From NCBI GenBank assembly GCA_937899645.1, contig CALCCD010000084.1, forward strand, positions 1 to 38,500: 38,500 bases of DNA, given 5' to 3'. Shown piece by piece: positions 24,183 through 32,972 of the stretch (positions within the stretch are counted from its first letter, which is position 1; each line of letters starts with the position of its first letter). The notes beneath the pieces are model-generated. The model was not told the origin of the DNA. It worked only from the letters and a program-made list of their open reading frames with translations, and made no database searches. The translations under genes and the position numbers were made by a program. Origin of the DNA: an uncultured cyanobacterium. GTDB taxonomy: Bacteria > Cyanobacteriota > Cyanobacteriia > Cyanobacteriales > Geitlerinemataceae.

Positions 24183-26921
24183 ATGGCCGAAAATCTGGGT
24201 CTCGATCTGAAGAAGCCGATCTCGGTTTGGAATAAGCCGCTGAAGGTCAACTTCAAGGACTTGTTCAAGGCTGTGGGCAAGCTGGGGGTGGATGCCGCGA
24301 CGGGAAAATGGGAAGGCGTCGCGAAAGACACTGTCGAGACGCTGGCGGCGGTCGGCCTCGGGAGCAATACGCCGGAAGAGCAAGCCTGGGCGCTGATTTA
24401 CAACGCGCTGGCTCAGGCGGTGGCGAGCGTGGTGGGCGACAGTCGGACGCTGATGCGGAAGCTCCCGGAGAACGTGGAGGCGACGATCGAGGTGCTGGAC
24501 TTCTCGCTGGAGGCGACGGAGCTGGCGCTGTCGCGCGATTTGTTCGAGTATCCCGAGCGGCTGGCGATCGTCGGCGCGGTGCGGGCTCCGCTGCGGCAGT
24601 TTTTGGAAGGGATGGGCGTTGATGAGGTGCAGGCCGACAGCCTGAGCAGTCGCCTGCCGGGGTATTTTGCCTACGCGCTGAATCGGGAGTGGCGCAAGAA
24701 CGGCTCGAGCTACGGCGAGATCTCGACTGCCATCGATACGCCCTTTACAAAGGCGCGCGAGCGGGTGCAGGGCTGGCGGCTCTATCGAACCTGGCTGCAG
24801 CAGAAGATCCAAGAGCCGATGCTGTCCGAGGCGTTTGGTCTGGAGGACGTGTACGTTCCGCTGCGGGGCTACCGGCGCGAGAAGCGCGAATCGGATGAGG
24901 AAGAGTTTCGGCGTGACGCATCCCGAGGGGAATATGCTCGCGTGGTGGTGGATATCGCGGAGGATTTACGGCGGTGGTTGCGCGAGGCGAACAGAAACGA
25001 TGCCATCCGGATTCTAAGCGGTGGCCCCGGTTCGGGAAAATCGTCGTTTGCGAAGGTGTTCGCGGCGCAACATGCGACAAGTGGGGCGTTTCCGGTGCTG
25101 TTCGTACCGCTGCATCAGTTAAGGCTGAGTGGCGATCCAATGCAGGCAATTGTGAATTTCATAGATGGCGACAAAGACCTTCAGGAAAATCCACTCGATC
25201 CAGGCACTGCAAAGCTGCCACGACTGTTGGTGATTTTCGACGGATTAGACGAGCTTGCACTACAAGGCAAGCTAGCGAAGGAAGTAGCACGAGAATTTGT
25301 GCGCGAAATCCGTTCCATTGTCAAAAGTGACTTCAATCGCGAAAGCGCTCGTCTGCAAGTGCTGTTCACCGGGCGGGAAGTGGTAGTGCCGGACTCGTTT
25401 AAAGACCCGCGACAGGTGCTGCACGTTTTGCCGTATTTCGTGCCGGAAGAAAAGCGCAAGAGAGAAGACGGCGAACCCTATGAGGATGCAGAAAATCACC
25501 TCGGCTGCGACCAGCGCAACACGTGGTGGTCGAAATACAGCGCGGCGACCAAAGGCACGTATCGGACGATGCCCGCAGAGCTACATCGGGAGAATCTAAC
25601 GGAGATTACGGCGCAGCCGCTGCTGAATTATTTGGTGGCGCTGAACTTTATGCAGGGCAAGCTGACGCTCTCTGACAAAACAAACCTGAATACGGTCTAC
25701 GCCGACTTGCTGAATGCGGTGTACGACCGGGGCTACGAAGACAACAAGCACGCCGCGATCGGCGATATGGAGCGCAAGCATTTCGTGCGGGTGCTGGAAG
25801 AAATTGCGCTGGCGGCATGGCATGGCGACGGGCGCACGACAACTATGGCGGAAATCGAGCGACACTGCGAGAACAGCGGCTTGAAGAGGCTTTTGGAAGT
25901 TTTTGAAGAGGGCGCAAAGGCCGGAGTGACGCGGCTACTGGCGGCGTTTTATTTCCGGCAAAGCGGCGTGCAGGGCAACGATCGCACGTTTGAGTTCACG
26001 CACAAGAGTTTTGGGGAATATCTGACGGCCTGCCGAATTGTCCGGGCGATCGAGCGAATTCAGAAGCAGCTCGATCGGCGCGAGGAAGATATGGAGGAGG
26101 GCTGGGACGAGCGGCAGGCGCTGCTGCACTGGGCGGAGGTGTGCGGGCCGACTCGAATTGACATGTATCTGCTGCATTTTTTACGCGACCAGGTGGCTTT
26201 GCAAGATGCTGAGCGAGTCGGGCAGTGGCAGCGGACGTTTGCCCATCTGATCGAGGTGATGCTGCGGCAGGGGATGCCGATGGAGAAGATCGAGCCACAG
26301 TTACGGTTTCAGCAGGCCAATCAGTGGGCGATTCATGCAGAGGAAGCGTTGCTCGTGGTGTTGAGCGCTTGCGCGAGTGTGACTGGAAAGATTTCAGAGG
26401 TGAATTGGCCGAGTTTGGAGATATTTGGCACTTGGGTTAAGCGACTACAGGGACAGCGGACTGGCTCATCCGAGAGTGTTGCTTCTCTGATGAGCCTCGA
26501 CCATCTCAAGCTGGGCAGGATGACTCTACTTTTCCAGGATCTTCAAAAAGCGAACCTTCGAGAGGCAGATCTGAGAGGAGTGTATCTTCAGCAAGCGAAT
26601 CTTCGGGGAGCAGATCTTCGGGGAGCGAATCTTCAGGGAGCAGATCTTCTGGAGGCGAACCTCCGGGGAGCAGATCTTCGGGGAGCAGATCTTCAGCAGG
26701 CGAATCTTCAGAAGGCGAATCTTCAGCGGGCAGAGCTTCTGGGGTCAGAGCTTCGAGGTGCATATCTTTGGGGAGCAGCTCTTCAGCAGGCGGATTTTCG
26801 GGGGACAGACCTTCTCGGTGTTAGCTGGGACGAAGAGACCAACTGGGAAGATGTTCGAGGTTTGGAGACAGCGCACAACGTCCCCGACAAGCTGAAACAG
26901 CAACTGGGCTTACCTGACTAA
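24183..26921 (+). CDS. NACHT NTPase with C-terminal pentapeptide repeats
   Basis: A 912-residue STAND-type ATPase. Residues 1-250 form an N-terminal region I do not recognise, helical, starting MAENLGLDLKKPISVW. The NACHT domain begins near 270: Walker A GGPGSGKSS (280-288), Walker B LLVIFDGLDEL (348-358), and the later TGREVVVP sensor region and LTEITAQPLLNYLVAL helix. A winged-helix/helical part follows (EFTHKSFGEYLTACRIV near 600, typical of NACHT proteins). Residues 790-879 are 18 pentapeptide repeats (A-N/D-L-x-x), a right-handed quadrilateral helix probably used for sensing or binding. Bacterial NACHT proteins are proven antiphage NLR-like proteins in several cases, with the C-terminus as sensor; defence is an inference here. 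Base composition in 25.1-25.5 and 25.9-26.5 kb is visibly more AT-rich than in neighbouring genes, hinting at transfer. Confidence 0.9.
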   Translation: MAENLGLDLKKPISVWNKPLKVNFKDLFKAVGKLGVDAATGKWEGVAKDTVETLAAVGLGSNTPEEQAWALIYNALAQAVASVVGDSRTLMRKLPENVEATIEVLDFSLEATELALSRDLFEYPERLAIVGAVRAPLRQFLEGMGVDEVQADSLSSRLPGYFAYALNREWRKNGSSYGEISTAIDTPFTKARERVQGWRLYRTWLQQKIQEPMLSEAFGLEDVYVPLRGYRREKRESDEEEFRRDASRGEYARVVVDIAEDLRRWLREANRNDAIRILSGGPGSGKSSFAKVFAAQHATSGAFPVLFVPLHQLRLSGDPMQAIVNFIDGDKDLQENPLDPGTAKLPRLLVIFDGLDELALQGKLAKEVAREFVREIRSIVKSDFNRESARLQVLFTGREVVVPDSFKDPRQVLHVLPYFVPEEKRKREDGEPYEDAENHLGCDQRNTWWSKYSAATKGTYRTMPAELHRENLTEITAQPLLNYLVALNFMQGKLTLSDKTNLNTVYADLLNAVYDRGYEDNKHAAIGDMERKHFVRVLEEIALAAWHGDGRTTTMAEIERHCENSGLKRLLEVFEEGAKAGVTRLLAAFYFRQSGVQGNDRTFEFTHKSFGEYLTACRIVRAIERIQKQLDRREEDMEEGWDERQALLHWAEVCGPTRIDMYLLHFLRDQVALQDAERVGQWQRTFAHLIEVMLRQGMPMEKIEPQLRFQQANQWAIHAEEALLVVLSACASVTGKISEVNWPSLEIFGTWVKRLQGQRTGSSESVASLMSLDHLKLGRMTLLFQDLQKANLREADLRGVYLQQANLRGADLRGANLQGADLLEANLRGADLRGADLQQANLQKANLQRAELLGSELRGAYLWGAALQQADFRGTDLLGVSWDEETNWEDVRGLETAHNVPDKLKQQLGLPD
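26550..26819 (+). repeat. 15-bp tandem repeats encoding pentapeptides
   Basis: Eighteen in-frame 15-bp units encode the pentapeptide repeats. Several are nearly identical in DNA: GGAGCAGATCTTC recurs, giving a run of AGATCT sites. Such similarity above the protein level suggests recent expansion and a chance of change in copy number. Confidence 0.9.
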
Positions 26922-26926
26922 CGCAA

Positions 26927-26963
26927 CAACCCAGCCCGATCGCCCCGCGATCCAACTGGGTTG
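26927..26963. other. Hairpin between convergent NACHT and rodA genes
   Basis: CAACCCAG (26927-26934) and CTGGGTTG (26956-26963) form a perfect 8-bp stem five bases after the NACHT stop. No T-run follows, so it is at best a weak terminator. Confidence 0.35.
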
Positions 26964-27026
26964 CCACCGAAAATATTCAGCCCCACCGATCGCGCCAGCC
27001 CGCCACAAACAGGCAGCCCGCCCGAC

Positions 27027-28292
27027 CTAAAACTTCAGCCGCTGCCTGAAATTCGACACCGACCCCACCAGCCCGATCGCGATGAAATTCGTCAGCAGCG
27101 CCGATCGCCCGTAACTCATCCACGGCAGCGGAATCCCCGTCACCGGCGCGAGACCGATCGTCATCGACACATTCACCGTCACCTGAAAGAACACCATCGA
27201 CAGCACGCCGATCGCGATCAGCGAACCGAAATTATCCTTCGCGTTCTGCGCCACGATCGTAAGACGCAAGCACACCAGCCAAAATAGCCCCAAGACGATC
27301 GCGCAGCCAATAAAACCCATCTCCTCGCCGACAGCAGAAAAAATAAAGTCCGTGTGCTGCTCCGGAATAAAACCGCCCTGGGTCTGCGTCCCCATCTGGA
27401 GGCCGCGTCCCCATAGCTCGCCCGCCCCGATCGCGATACGCGACTGAATCAAGTGATAGCCTCCGCCCAGCGGGTCTTGGCTCGGATCGAGGAACAAAAT
27501 CAGCCGGTCTTTTTGGTAATCCTTGAGCAAGTCCCACAACATAATTCCCAACCGACCTGACACCAGCTCGATCGCCAGCACGACCGCTGCGCTCAGCCAG
27601 CGCTTCGGCAACGACAGCCAAGCCACGACCGTCATCGCTGCAACCCAAACAAACCAGGCGGGCAGCACCAAACTAAACAAAATCGCCGAGACCAGCGGCG
27701 ACACCATCAGAATCAGCCAGCCCGGATTGACATTCGCCCAATAGAGCATCCCCAGCGCGATCGCGCCGAACACCAGCGACGTGCCGAGGTCGGGCTGCAA
27801 AAAAATCAATCCCCAAGGCACGCCGATCGTCACCAGCGCCTTGACCACCTCGGGCATCTGCGACGAGTTGCGGCCCTCTAGCATCGCCGCCAGCGTAATA
27901 ATCGCGCCGACCTTGGCGAACTCCGAAGGCTGAATATTAAAGCCGCCGATCGAGATCCAGCGCTGCGCCCCCAAGCCGACCGTTCCGATCGCCTTCACCG
28001 CCAGCAGCGAGGCAATCGTCAGGATGTAGACGATCCAGTGCCACTGCCGGAGGTTTTCGTAACGCCAGCGGGCGATCGCCAATGCGATCGTCAGTCCGAC
28101 CCCCCCCGTCACCCAGTGCTGCCACCAGTCGGTATAGGGCTGGGCGTTTTGAGTGCTGCGAATCGTGATGCCCGCAATCAGCGTCAGCGCGATCGCAAAG
28201 CCAAATAGCAGCAGATCGACATTCGCCCAGGGCGCAAACAAAGAGCGCGACACAGCGCCCGTCGATCGCGAGTTCGAGAGTCGGTTGGTCAT
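27027..28292 (-). CDS. rodA: SEDS peptidoglycan polymerase RodA
   Basis: A 421-residue polytopic protein of the SEDS family with about ten membrane helices. RodA polymerises glycan strands from lipid II with a class B PBP for cell elongation. Family motifs: GAQRWISIGGFNIQPSEFAKVG (lipid II pocket), FLQPDLGTSLVF with the catalytic-region Asp, SRIAIGAGELWGRG, PEQHTDFIFSAVGEEMGF and LPWMSYGRSALLTNF near the end. Length and the N-terminus without the FtsW extension favour RodA over FtsW. It lies downstream of mrp on the same strand, 154 bp away. Confidence 0.93.
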   Translation of the reverse strand: MTNRLSNSRSTGAVSRSLFAPWANVDLLLFGFAIALTLIAGITIRSTQNAQPYTDWWQHWVTGGVGLTIALAIARWRYENLRQWHWIVYILTIASLLAVKAIGTVGLGAQRWISIGGFNIQPSEFAKVGAIITLAAMLEGRNSSQMPEVVKALVTIGVPWGLIFLQPDLGTSLVFGAIALGMLYWANVNPGWLILMVSPLVSAILFSLVLPAWFVWVAAMTVVAWLSLPKRWLSAAVVLAIELVSGRLGIMLWDLLKDYQKDRLILFLDPSQDPLGGGYHLIQSRIAIGAGELWGRGLQMGTQTQGGFIPEQHTDFIFSAVGEEMGFIGCAIVLGLFWLVCLRLTIVAQNAKDNFGSLIAIGVLSMVFFQVTVNVSMTIGLAPVTGIPLPWMSYGRSALLTNFIAIGLVGSVSNFRQRLKF

Positions 28293-28446
28293 GGAGAGTT
28301 ACGTCCACAAAAGAGGGACGCCAGAGGAACGGGAGGCCGCAGAGGTCGAGTTCGAGAGCTTGTCATCAATGGGGGTAGATGTCCAGCGCTCGTCCGGCGC
28401 TCGTCCGGCGACCGCCAGAAACCAGCCTCTAAATTGACGATATGTC

Positions 28447-29535
28447 CTACACGCGATCTCGCAATGCCGCCACCGAGATCTGCGCGGCAATCTGACCGGC
28501 AATCTTTTTCAGTGCTTGTGCCGAGGCCGAGTCCGGCTGCGCGACGACGATCGGCACACCACAGTCGCCACCTTCGCGCATAGGAATTTCCAGCGGTACG
28601 CAGCCCAGCAGCTCGACCCCTAATTCCTTCGCGGTCTTTTCACCACCACCGGAACCGAAGATGTCGTAGCGACGATCGGGGAGATCGGGCGGCACGAAAT
28701 AACTCATATTCTCGACGATCCCGAGCACCGGAACGCCCAACTGCTCGAACATTTTCAGACCCTTGCGCGAATCGAGCAACGCCACTTCCTGAGGCGTCGT
28801 CACGATCGCCGCACCGGCCATCGGCACGGCCTGCGCCAAGGTTAGCTGTGCGTCGCCCGTTCCCGGCGGCATATCAACGATCAGATAGTCCAGCTCGCCC
28901 CACGTCACCTGATACAGAAACTGACGGATGACGCCGTTGAGCATCGGCCCGCGCCAAATGACGGGCTGATCGCGATCGATCAAAAACGCCATCGACACCA
29001 GCTTGACGCCGTGGTTAAACGCCGGTTCGAGCACTTCTTTACCGTCTTCGCCCGCCTGCACCATTACGTTCGCGTCTGCAAGACCGAGCATATTCGGGCC
29101 GTTGGGGCCATAGATATCCGCATCGAGCAGACCGACCTTCGCGCCCGTTTGCGCCAGCGCCACGGCGACGTTCACCGCGACGCTGCTTTTCCCGACGCCG
29201 CCCTTGCCGCTGGAAATCGCGATAATATTCTTGACGCCATCAATGCCCTGACGGTCTGGAAGCGACGCCTGTGCCGGAGTTTCTGCCGTCACTTCCACTT
29301 CTACATCCGTGACGCCATCGAGCTTGAGAACCGCGCGCTTGCAGTCGTCAACGATCAGCTCTTTGAGCGGACAGGCAGGCGTGGTCAATACCAATGTGAA
29401 CGCGACCGTGCCACCCTCGAGCGTGACGTTGCGAATCATATTGAGCTGGACGAGGCTCTTACCTAATTCGGGATCTTGGACGGGCTCGAGTGCGGCGAGC
29501 ACGGCATCAACGCTGAGCGGCACGGACGTCTTCAC
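28447..29535 (-). CDS. mrp: Mrp/ApbC/Nbp35-type iron-sulfur carrier ATPase
   Basis: A 362-residue P-loop protein. Residues 1-85 are a MIP18-type domain (LEPVQDPELGKSLVQLNMI, TTPACPLKEL). The deviant Walker A SGKGGVGKS is at 109-117, followed by GLLDADIYGPN and the DYLIVDMPPGTGD Walker B block. Mrp proteins bind and transfer Fe-S clusters. The CxxC of E. coli Mrp after VENMS is replaced by a PPDLPDRRYDIF loop; to my knowledge this is the usual cyanobacterial form, so it is not a defect. The start is GTG 29535, with AGAGGA about nine bases upstream; the frame is open to 29640 but that extension does not look like the family. The long upstream gap is shared with hemF. Confidence 0.93.
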   Translation of the reverse strand: MKTSVPLSVDAVLAALEPVQDPELGKSLVQLNMIRNVTLEGGTVAFTLVLTTPACPLKELIVDDCKRAVLKLDGVTDVEVEVTAETPAQASLPDRQGIDGVKNIIAISSGKGGVGKSSVAVNVAVALAQTGAKVGLLDADIYGPNGPNMLGLADANVMVQAGEDGKEVLEPAFNHGVKLVSMAFLIDRDQPVIWRGPMLNGVIRQFLYQVTWGELDYLIVDMPPGTGDAQLTLAQAVPMAGAAIVTTPQEVALLDSRKGLKMFEQLGVPVLGIVENMSYFVPPDLPDRRYDIFGSGGGEKTAKELGVELLGCVPLEIPMREGGDCGVPIVVAQPDSASAQALKKIAGQIAAQISVAALRDRV

Positions 29536-30018
29536 GAGAGATTCCTCTAAACGAGATTTAAAAAAGTCTGCGGTCTGTGGCAGAGCGGGCGGGCGATCGC
29601 ATCGCAGCCTCAGCCCGGCGATCGACCTCGAAACTCGCATCGAGTCGGACGCTTCCGAAACTCGTCTGGCGGGATTTCGTGGCGGGTCGGTTGCGTGCCC
29701 TCACTTCAAAGTAGCAACGATCGACCGTCCGCTGCGCCACGAATCCGCTCGAGTCGAGGCCAGATCGCAAGCCAAAGTCGAGCCACAACATGGAAGCGCG
29801 AAGCGAATTCGCATGTCTTTTTGTAATAAACACTTTACGTTTATTAAACAATTTTCGCGACCGCTCGGATCTGTCTTTAAGATCTCTAAAATCTTCTTGG
29901 CAGATTAATGCAGCTTCGCGCTCGGGGCGTTTGCACCTGCCTCGATGTCCGTCTGCCTGTTGGTGCGCCACTCTAGCGATCGCACCGAACGTTTATCACA
30001 AGCGCCGATTTTTTAATA
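29536..30018. other. 483-bp divergent intergenic region between mrp and hemF
   Basis: No gene is supported. The left 280 bp are GC-rich. The part around 29820-29900 is strikingly AT-rich and contains an inverted repeat (listed separately). A weaker repeat AAGAT/ATCTT is at 29879-29895. Promoters for both genes must lie here, but no clear -35/-10 pair was found. Confidence 0.5.
29824..29846. promoter_or_regulatory. AT-rich inverted repeat, possible operator
   Basis: TAATAAAC (29824-29831) and GTTTATTA (29839-29846) are perfect inverted copies with a 7-base centre, the size expected for a dimeric regulator site. It lies 173 bp before hemF and 289 bp before mrp, in an AT-rich island of an otherwise GC-rich region. 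The regulator is unknown. Confidence 0.4.
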
Positions 30019-31053
30019 ATGACCGTTACTCCCGTTAGTTCTAAGCCCGCCGCACCGCCGTCTGATTCGCGCGCTCGTATCAGCGCCTTTATGAAGTCGC
30101 TCCAAGACAGCATCTGCGAAAACTTGGCGCGCATCGACGGCAAGGGCGAATTCAAGCAAGACATGTGGGAGCGTCCGGAAGGCGGCGGCGGTCGATCGCG
30201 CGTGATGACCGGCGGCGATGTATTCGAGCAAGGCGGCGTCAACTTCTCGGAAGTCCAGGGCGAGACCCTGCCGCCGTCGATCCTCAAGCAGCGCCCGGAA
30301 GCCGCCGGTCACGGCTTCTACGCGACGGGAACCTCGATGGTGCTGCACCCGCACAACCCCTTTATCCCGACGGTTCACCTCAACTATCGCTACTTTGAGG
30401 CTGGGCCAGTCTGGTGGTTCGGCGGCGGCGCGGATCTGACGCCCTACTACCCGTTCCATGAAGACGCGGCGCACTTTCACAGCACCTTCAAGCAAGCCTG
30501 CGATCGCTACCACGGCGAGTACTACAACGTCTTCAAGCGCTGGTGTGACGAATACTTTTACCTGAAGCACCGCCAGGAAACGCGCGGCGTCGGCGGCCTA
30601 TTCTTCGACTACCAAGACGGTCGCGGCCAGCTCTATCGCGGCCCCAACCCCGACGGCGGCGCAGCAGCCTACAGCAACGAACTCGGAGACGTGGAGCCGC
30701 GTTCCTGGGACGACCTGTTTAACTTCGTTAACACCTGCGGCCACTCGTTTATCCCGGCCTACGAGCCGATCGTCGATCGCCGCCGCAACACCGAATACAC
30801 CGAACGCCAGCGCAACTTCCAGCTCTACCGTCGCGGGCGCTACGTCGAGTTCAACCTCGTCTACGATCGCGGCACGATTTTCGGGTTGCAAACCAACGGT
30901 CGCACCGAATCGATCCTGATGTCACTGCCGCCGCTCGTACGTTGGGAATACGGCTACACCCCCGAGCCGGGAACCCCCGAAGCCGAACTGTACGACACGT
31001 TCCTCAACCCCCAAGACTGGGCGAACTGGAGTCCGAGCGAGTCGAAAGCTTAA
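30019..31053 (+). CDS. hemF: Oxygen-dependent coproporphyrinogen III oxidase
   Basis: A 344-residue enzyme that decarboxylates coproporphyrinogen III to protoporphyrinogen IX with O2, in haem and chlorophyll synthesis. Landmarks: [40 protein letters not shown] with the conserved His residues, the [13 protein letters not shown] signature, [15 protein letters not shown] and the C-terminal [20 protein letters not shown]. Full length. ATG 30019; no good Shine-Dalgarno is seen. Divergent from mrp. Confidence 0.97.
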   Translation: MTVTPVSSKPAAPPSDSRARISAFMKSLQDSICENLARIDGKGEFKQDMWERPEGGGGRSRVMTGGDVFEQGGVNFSEVQGETLPPSILKQRPEAAGHGFYATGTSMVLHPHNPFIPTVHLNYRYFEAGPVWWFGGGADLTPYYPFHEDAAHFHSTFKQACDRYHGEYYNVFKRWCDEYFYLKHRQETRGVGGLFFDYQDGRGQLYRGPNPDGGAAAYSNELGDVEPRSWDDLFNFVNTCGHSFIPAYEPIVDRRRNTEYTERQRNFQLYRRGRYVEFNLVYDRGTIFGLQTNGRTESILMSLPPLVRWEYGYTPEPGTPEAELYDTFLNPQDWANWSPSESKA

Positions 31054-31275
31054 GCTATACTGGCCTTAAGTTGCACTCTTGTAGAGTTGCCAGCCGGACT
31101 TCGAGCGCGGGAGCGTGCGATCGCGGTGACGTAGGTGTCGAGGTGTTTGCCGAGCAGCCCGAGCGCTCTTCAGCGGGCGTGCTAGTGTACTGCGCGTCTA
31201 CTTCGGCCACCCATTCTGCGTCGTGAGATCGACTTAAGTCACAGCCCAACGTTATGTCTATCGAGGTAAGGATCG

Positions 31276-31644
31276 GTGATCCATATCGAGCAAAAAACAC
31301 ACACTACTCAAGATGGTGCGACCGTCATCGTTCTCGCGCCTGCGGGTCGCCTAGACATCACTACGGCGTGGCAATTTCGGCTCAAGCTCCAGGAGTGTAT
31401 CTCCAAGCTCAGCCACCACGTCGTGGTCAACCTCGGCCAGGTCAACTTTATCGATAGCTCGGGTCTGACCTCTCTCGTTGCGGGCATGCGAGATGCCAAC
31501 AAGGTCAAAGGTAGCTTTCGGATCTGTAACGTGCATCCCGAAGCCAAGCTCGTCTTCGAGGTCACGATGATGGATTCGGTATTTGAAATCTTCGAGACGG
31601 AAGACGAAGCCCTCGAAGGCGTGCCGCGCAACGTGGCCAGCTAG
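31276..31644 (+). CDS. STAS-domain anti-sigma factor antagonist-like protein
   Basis: A 122-residue single STAS domain. The phosphorylatable serine is in NFIDSSGLTSLVAGM, with the preceding Asp typical of SpoIIAA/RsbV. The fold order is clear: strand with VIVLAPAGRLD, helix WQFRLKLQECISKL, strand HHVVVNLGQVNFID, and the C-terminal helix FEVTMMDSVFEIF. Family knowledge: a kinase phosphorylates the serine and a PP2C phosphatase removes it; the unphosphorylated form binds an anti-sigma or other kinase. The PP2C gene at 8348 is a possible partner. GTG at 31276, with GAGGTAAGG upstream. A good terminator follows. Confidence 0.9.
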   Translation: MIHIEQKTHTTQDGATVIVLAPAGRLDITTAWQFRLKLQECISKLSHHVVVNLGQVNFIDSSGLTSLVAGMRDANKVKGSFRICNVHPEAKLVFEVTMMDSVFEIFETEDEALEGVPRNVAS

Positions 31645-32026
31645 ATTTCAGTCGCTTGCCGGTATTCCCATTTCGCGGCAGAGCCGAGCGTCTTCCACTG
31701 ACGCTGGGTTCAGTAGTCGCGCGCAAACTTCATCGCTCCGCTCCAGGATATTGGAGTGGAGCGTTTTGGGTATGCGGGCCTCGGTTCATGCCGATCGCGA
31801 CGATCGCGGCGGCACGAGCCAGATCGGAGAACCGTTCCATCTAAAGTCTAGACAGTCAGTTAAGATAAGTTTCAGATTGAATCTTTTGGCGGTCACGCCA
31901 CTCGATTGCTGCTATGCGCAGTCGGGGCTCTTCTCGCAATGCGTTGCGCGATCGCCGCTCTTCGCGTTCTCCACCGAGCGTGCGAACGGGCGAGGTAAAC
32001 GAAATACTTAGGATTTACATTTTTCT
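31645..32026. other. 382-bp gap between STAS gene and thf1
   Basis: Apart from the terminator at 31734-31767, I see no gene. The right half holds the thf1 promoter by position, but no convincing -35/-10 pair was found. Confidence 0.5.
31734..31767 (+). terminator. Rho-independent terminator after STAS gene
   Basis: CGCTCCGCTCCA (31734-31745) pairs with TGGAGTGGAGCG (31752-31763), 12 bp with one G-T wobble and a 6-nt loop, followed by TTTT. Confidence 0.75.
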
Positions 32027-32812
32027 GTGGATAGCGTTCGCACTGTTTCCGACACCAAACGCGAGTTCTACTCGCTCTACACCCGACCCATCGACTCGAT
32101 TTTCCGCCGCGTTGTCGAGGAACTGCTGGTCGAGATGCATTTGCTGTCCGTAAATGCTGACTTCGAGCACGATGCGATTTACTCGCTCGGCGTGGTGACA
32201 GCTTTCGATCGCTTTATGGTGGGCTACCGCACGGACAGCGAGCGCGACGCCATCTTCAGCGCCATCTGCCAGGCGACGGGCCGTACTGTCGAGCAGTACC
32301 GCAACGAAGCCCAGGGCTTGCTCGGCTCCCTCGGGGGTCTCTCAGCGGACGACCTGAAGGCGACGCTGGAGCAGACCGATGCGAGCAACCCGTTTAAAGA
32401 TGCCCTCGCAAAGTTCTCGCAGCGCGAGCGCTTTAAGTACAGCCGCTTGTTCGGCATTGGCCTGTGGACAGCGATCGAGGCGATCGCGCCCGACTTTGCC
32501 ACCGAGCGCGAAGACCGCGAGTCCGTGTTGGGTTCGATCGAGAAAATGCTCGGCCTGGGCGGCGACAAGCTAAAGAAAGACGTCGATCTGTATCGCGGCA
32601 ACGTCGAGAAGATGAAGCTGGCGCGCGAAGCAATGGCCGAGGCAGTCGCCGCCGAGCGCAAAAAACGCGATAAGCGTCAGGCCGAGATTGCTGCCAAGAA
32701 AGCCGCCGCTGAAGCCAGCGAAGACGGCACGGCAGAAGCAACCGGCTCCACCGAGACGACCGAAGAAGCCAAGGCCGAAAGCCCTGCCGACGCCGTCGAA
32801 GCGGAAAGCTAA
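32027..32812 (+). CDS. thf1: Thf1/Psb29 photosystem II biogenesis protein
   Basis: A 261-residue protein with the Thf1 hallmark RTVSDTKREFYSLYTRPI at the N-terminus, then VVEELLVEMHLLSVN and YSLGVVTAFDRFMVGY. The C-terminal 70 residues are a charged coiled coil (AEAVAAERKKRDKRQAEIAAKKAA) with an acidic Ala/Glu/Thr tail. Psb29/Thf1 binds FtsH proteases in cyanobacteria and supports PSII repair under strong light. GTG 32027 fits the family start. A strong terminator follows 26 bp after the stop. It fits with the PSII genes a few kb away. Confidence 0.93.
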   Translation: MDSVRTVSDTKREFYSLYTRPIDSIFRRVVEELLVEMHLLSVNADFEHDAIYSLGVVTAFDRFMVGYRTDSERDAIFSAICQATGRTVEQYRNEAQGLLGSLGGLSADDLKATLEQTDASNPFKDALAKFSQRERFKYSRLFGIGLWTAIEAIAPDFATEREDRESVLGSIEKMLGLGGDKLKKDVDLYRGNVEKMKLAREAMAEAVAAERKKRDKRQAEIAAKKAAAEASEDGTAEATGSTETTEEAKAESPADAVEAES

Positions 32813-32837
32813 GCCAAACGATAAGCCTCGGATTCAC

Positions 32838-32880
32838 AACCCCGACGATCGCCACGAAACTGTACGCTCGTCGGGGTTTT
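32838..32880 (+). terminator. Rho-independent terminator after thf1
   Basis: AACCCCGACGA (32838-32848) and TCGTCGGGGTT (32868-32878) form a perfect 11-bp stem; a T-tract overlaps the end of the stem (32877-32880). Confidence 0.8.
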
Positions 32881-32972
32881 GTCATCGAACGCTCCATGAA
32901 GCCCGACTTCTCCAAGAAGCCCGACTTCTAACCCCCGCAAGGAATGGCCCGTCTTTGGTAACCCCTCGACAG

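Noticed and set aside
26550-26819. Regular DNA repeats considered as a CRISPR array
   Set aside because: The period is 15 bp with no unique spacers and the units are in frame, encoding pentapeptides.
28447-29535. Missing CxxC in Mrp as a sign of an inactive protein
   Set aside because: To my knowledge cyanobacterial Mrp proteins commonly have this replaced loop, and the ATPase motifs are intact.
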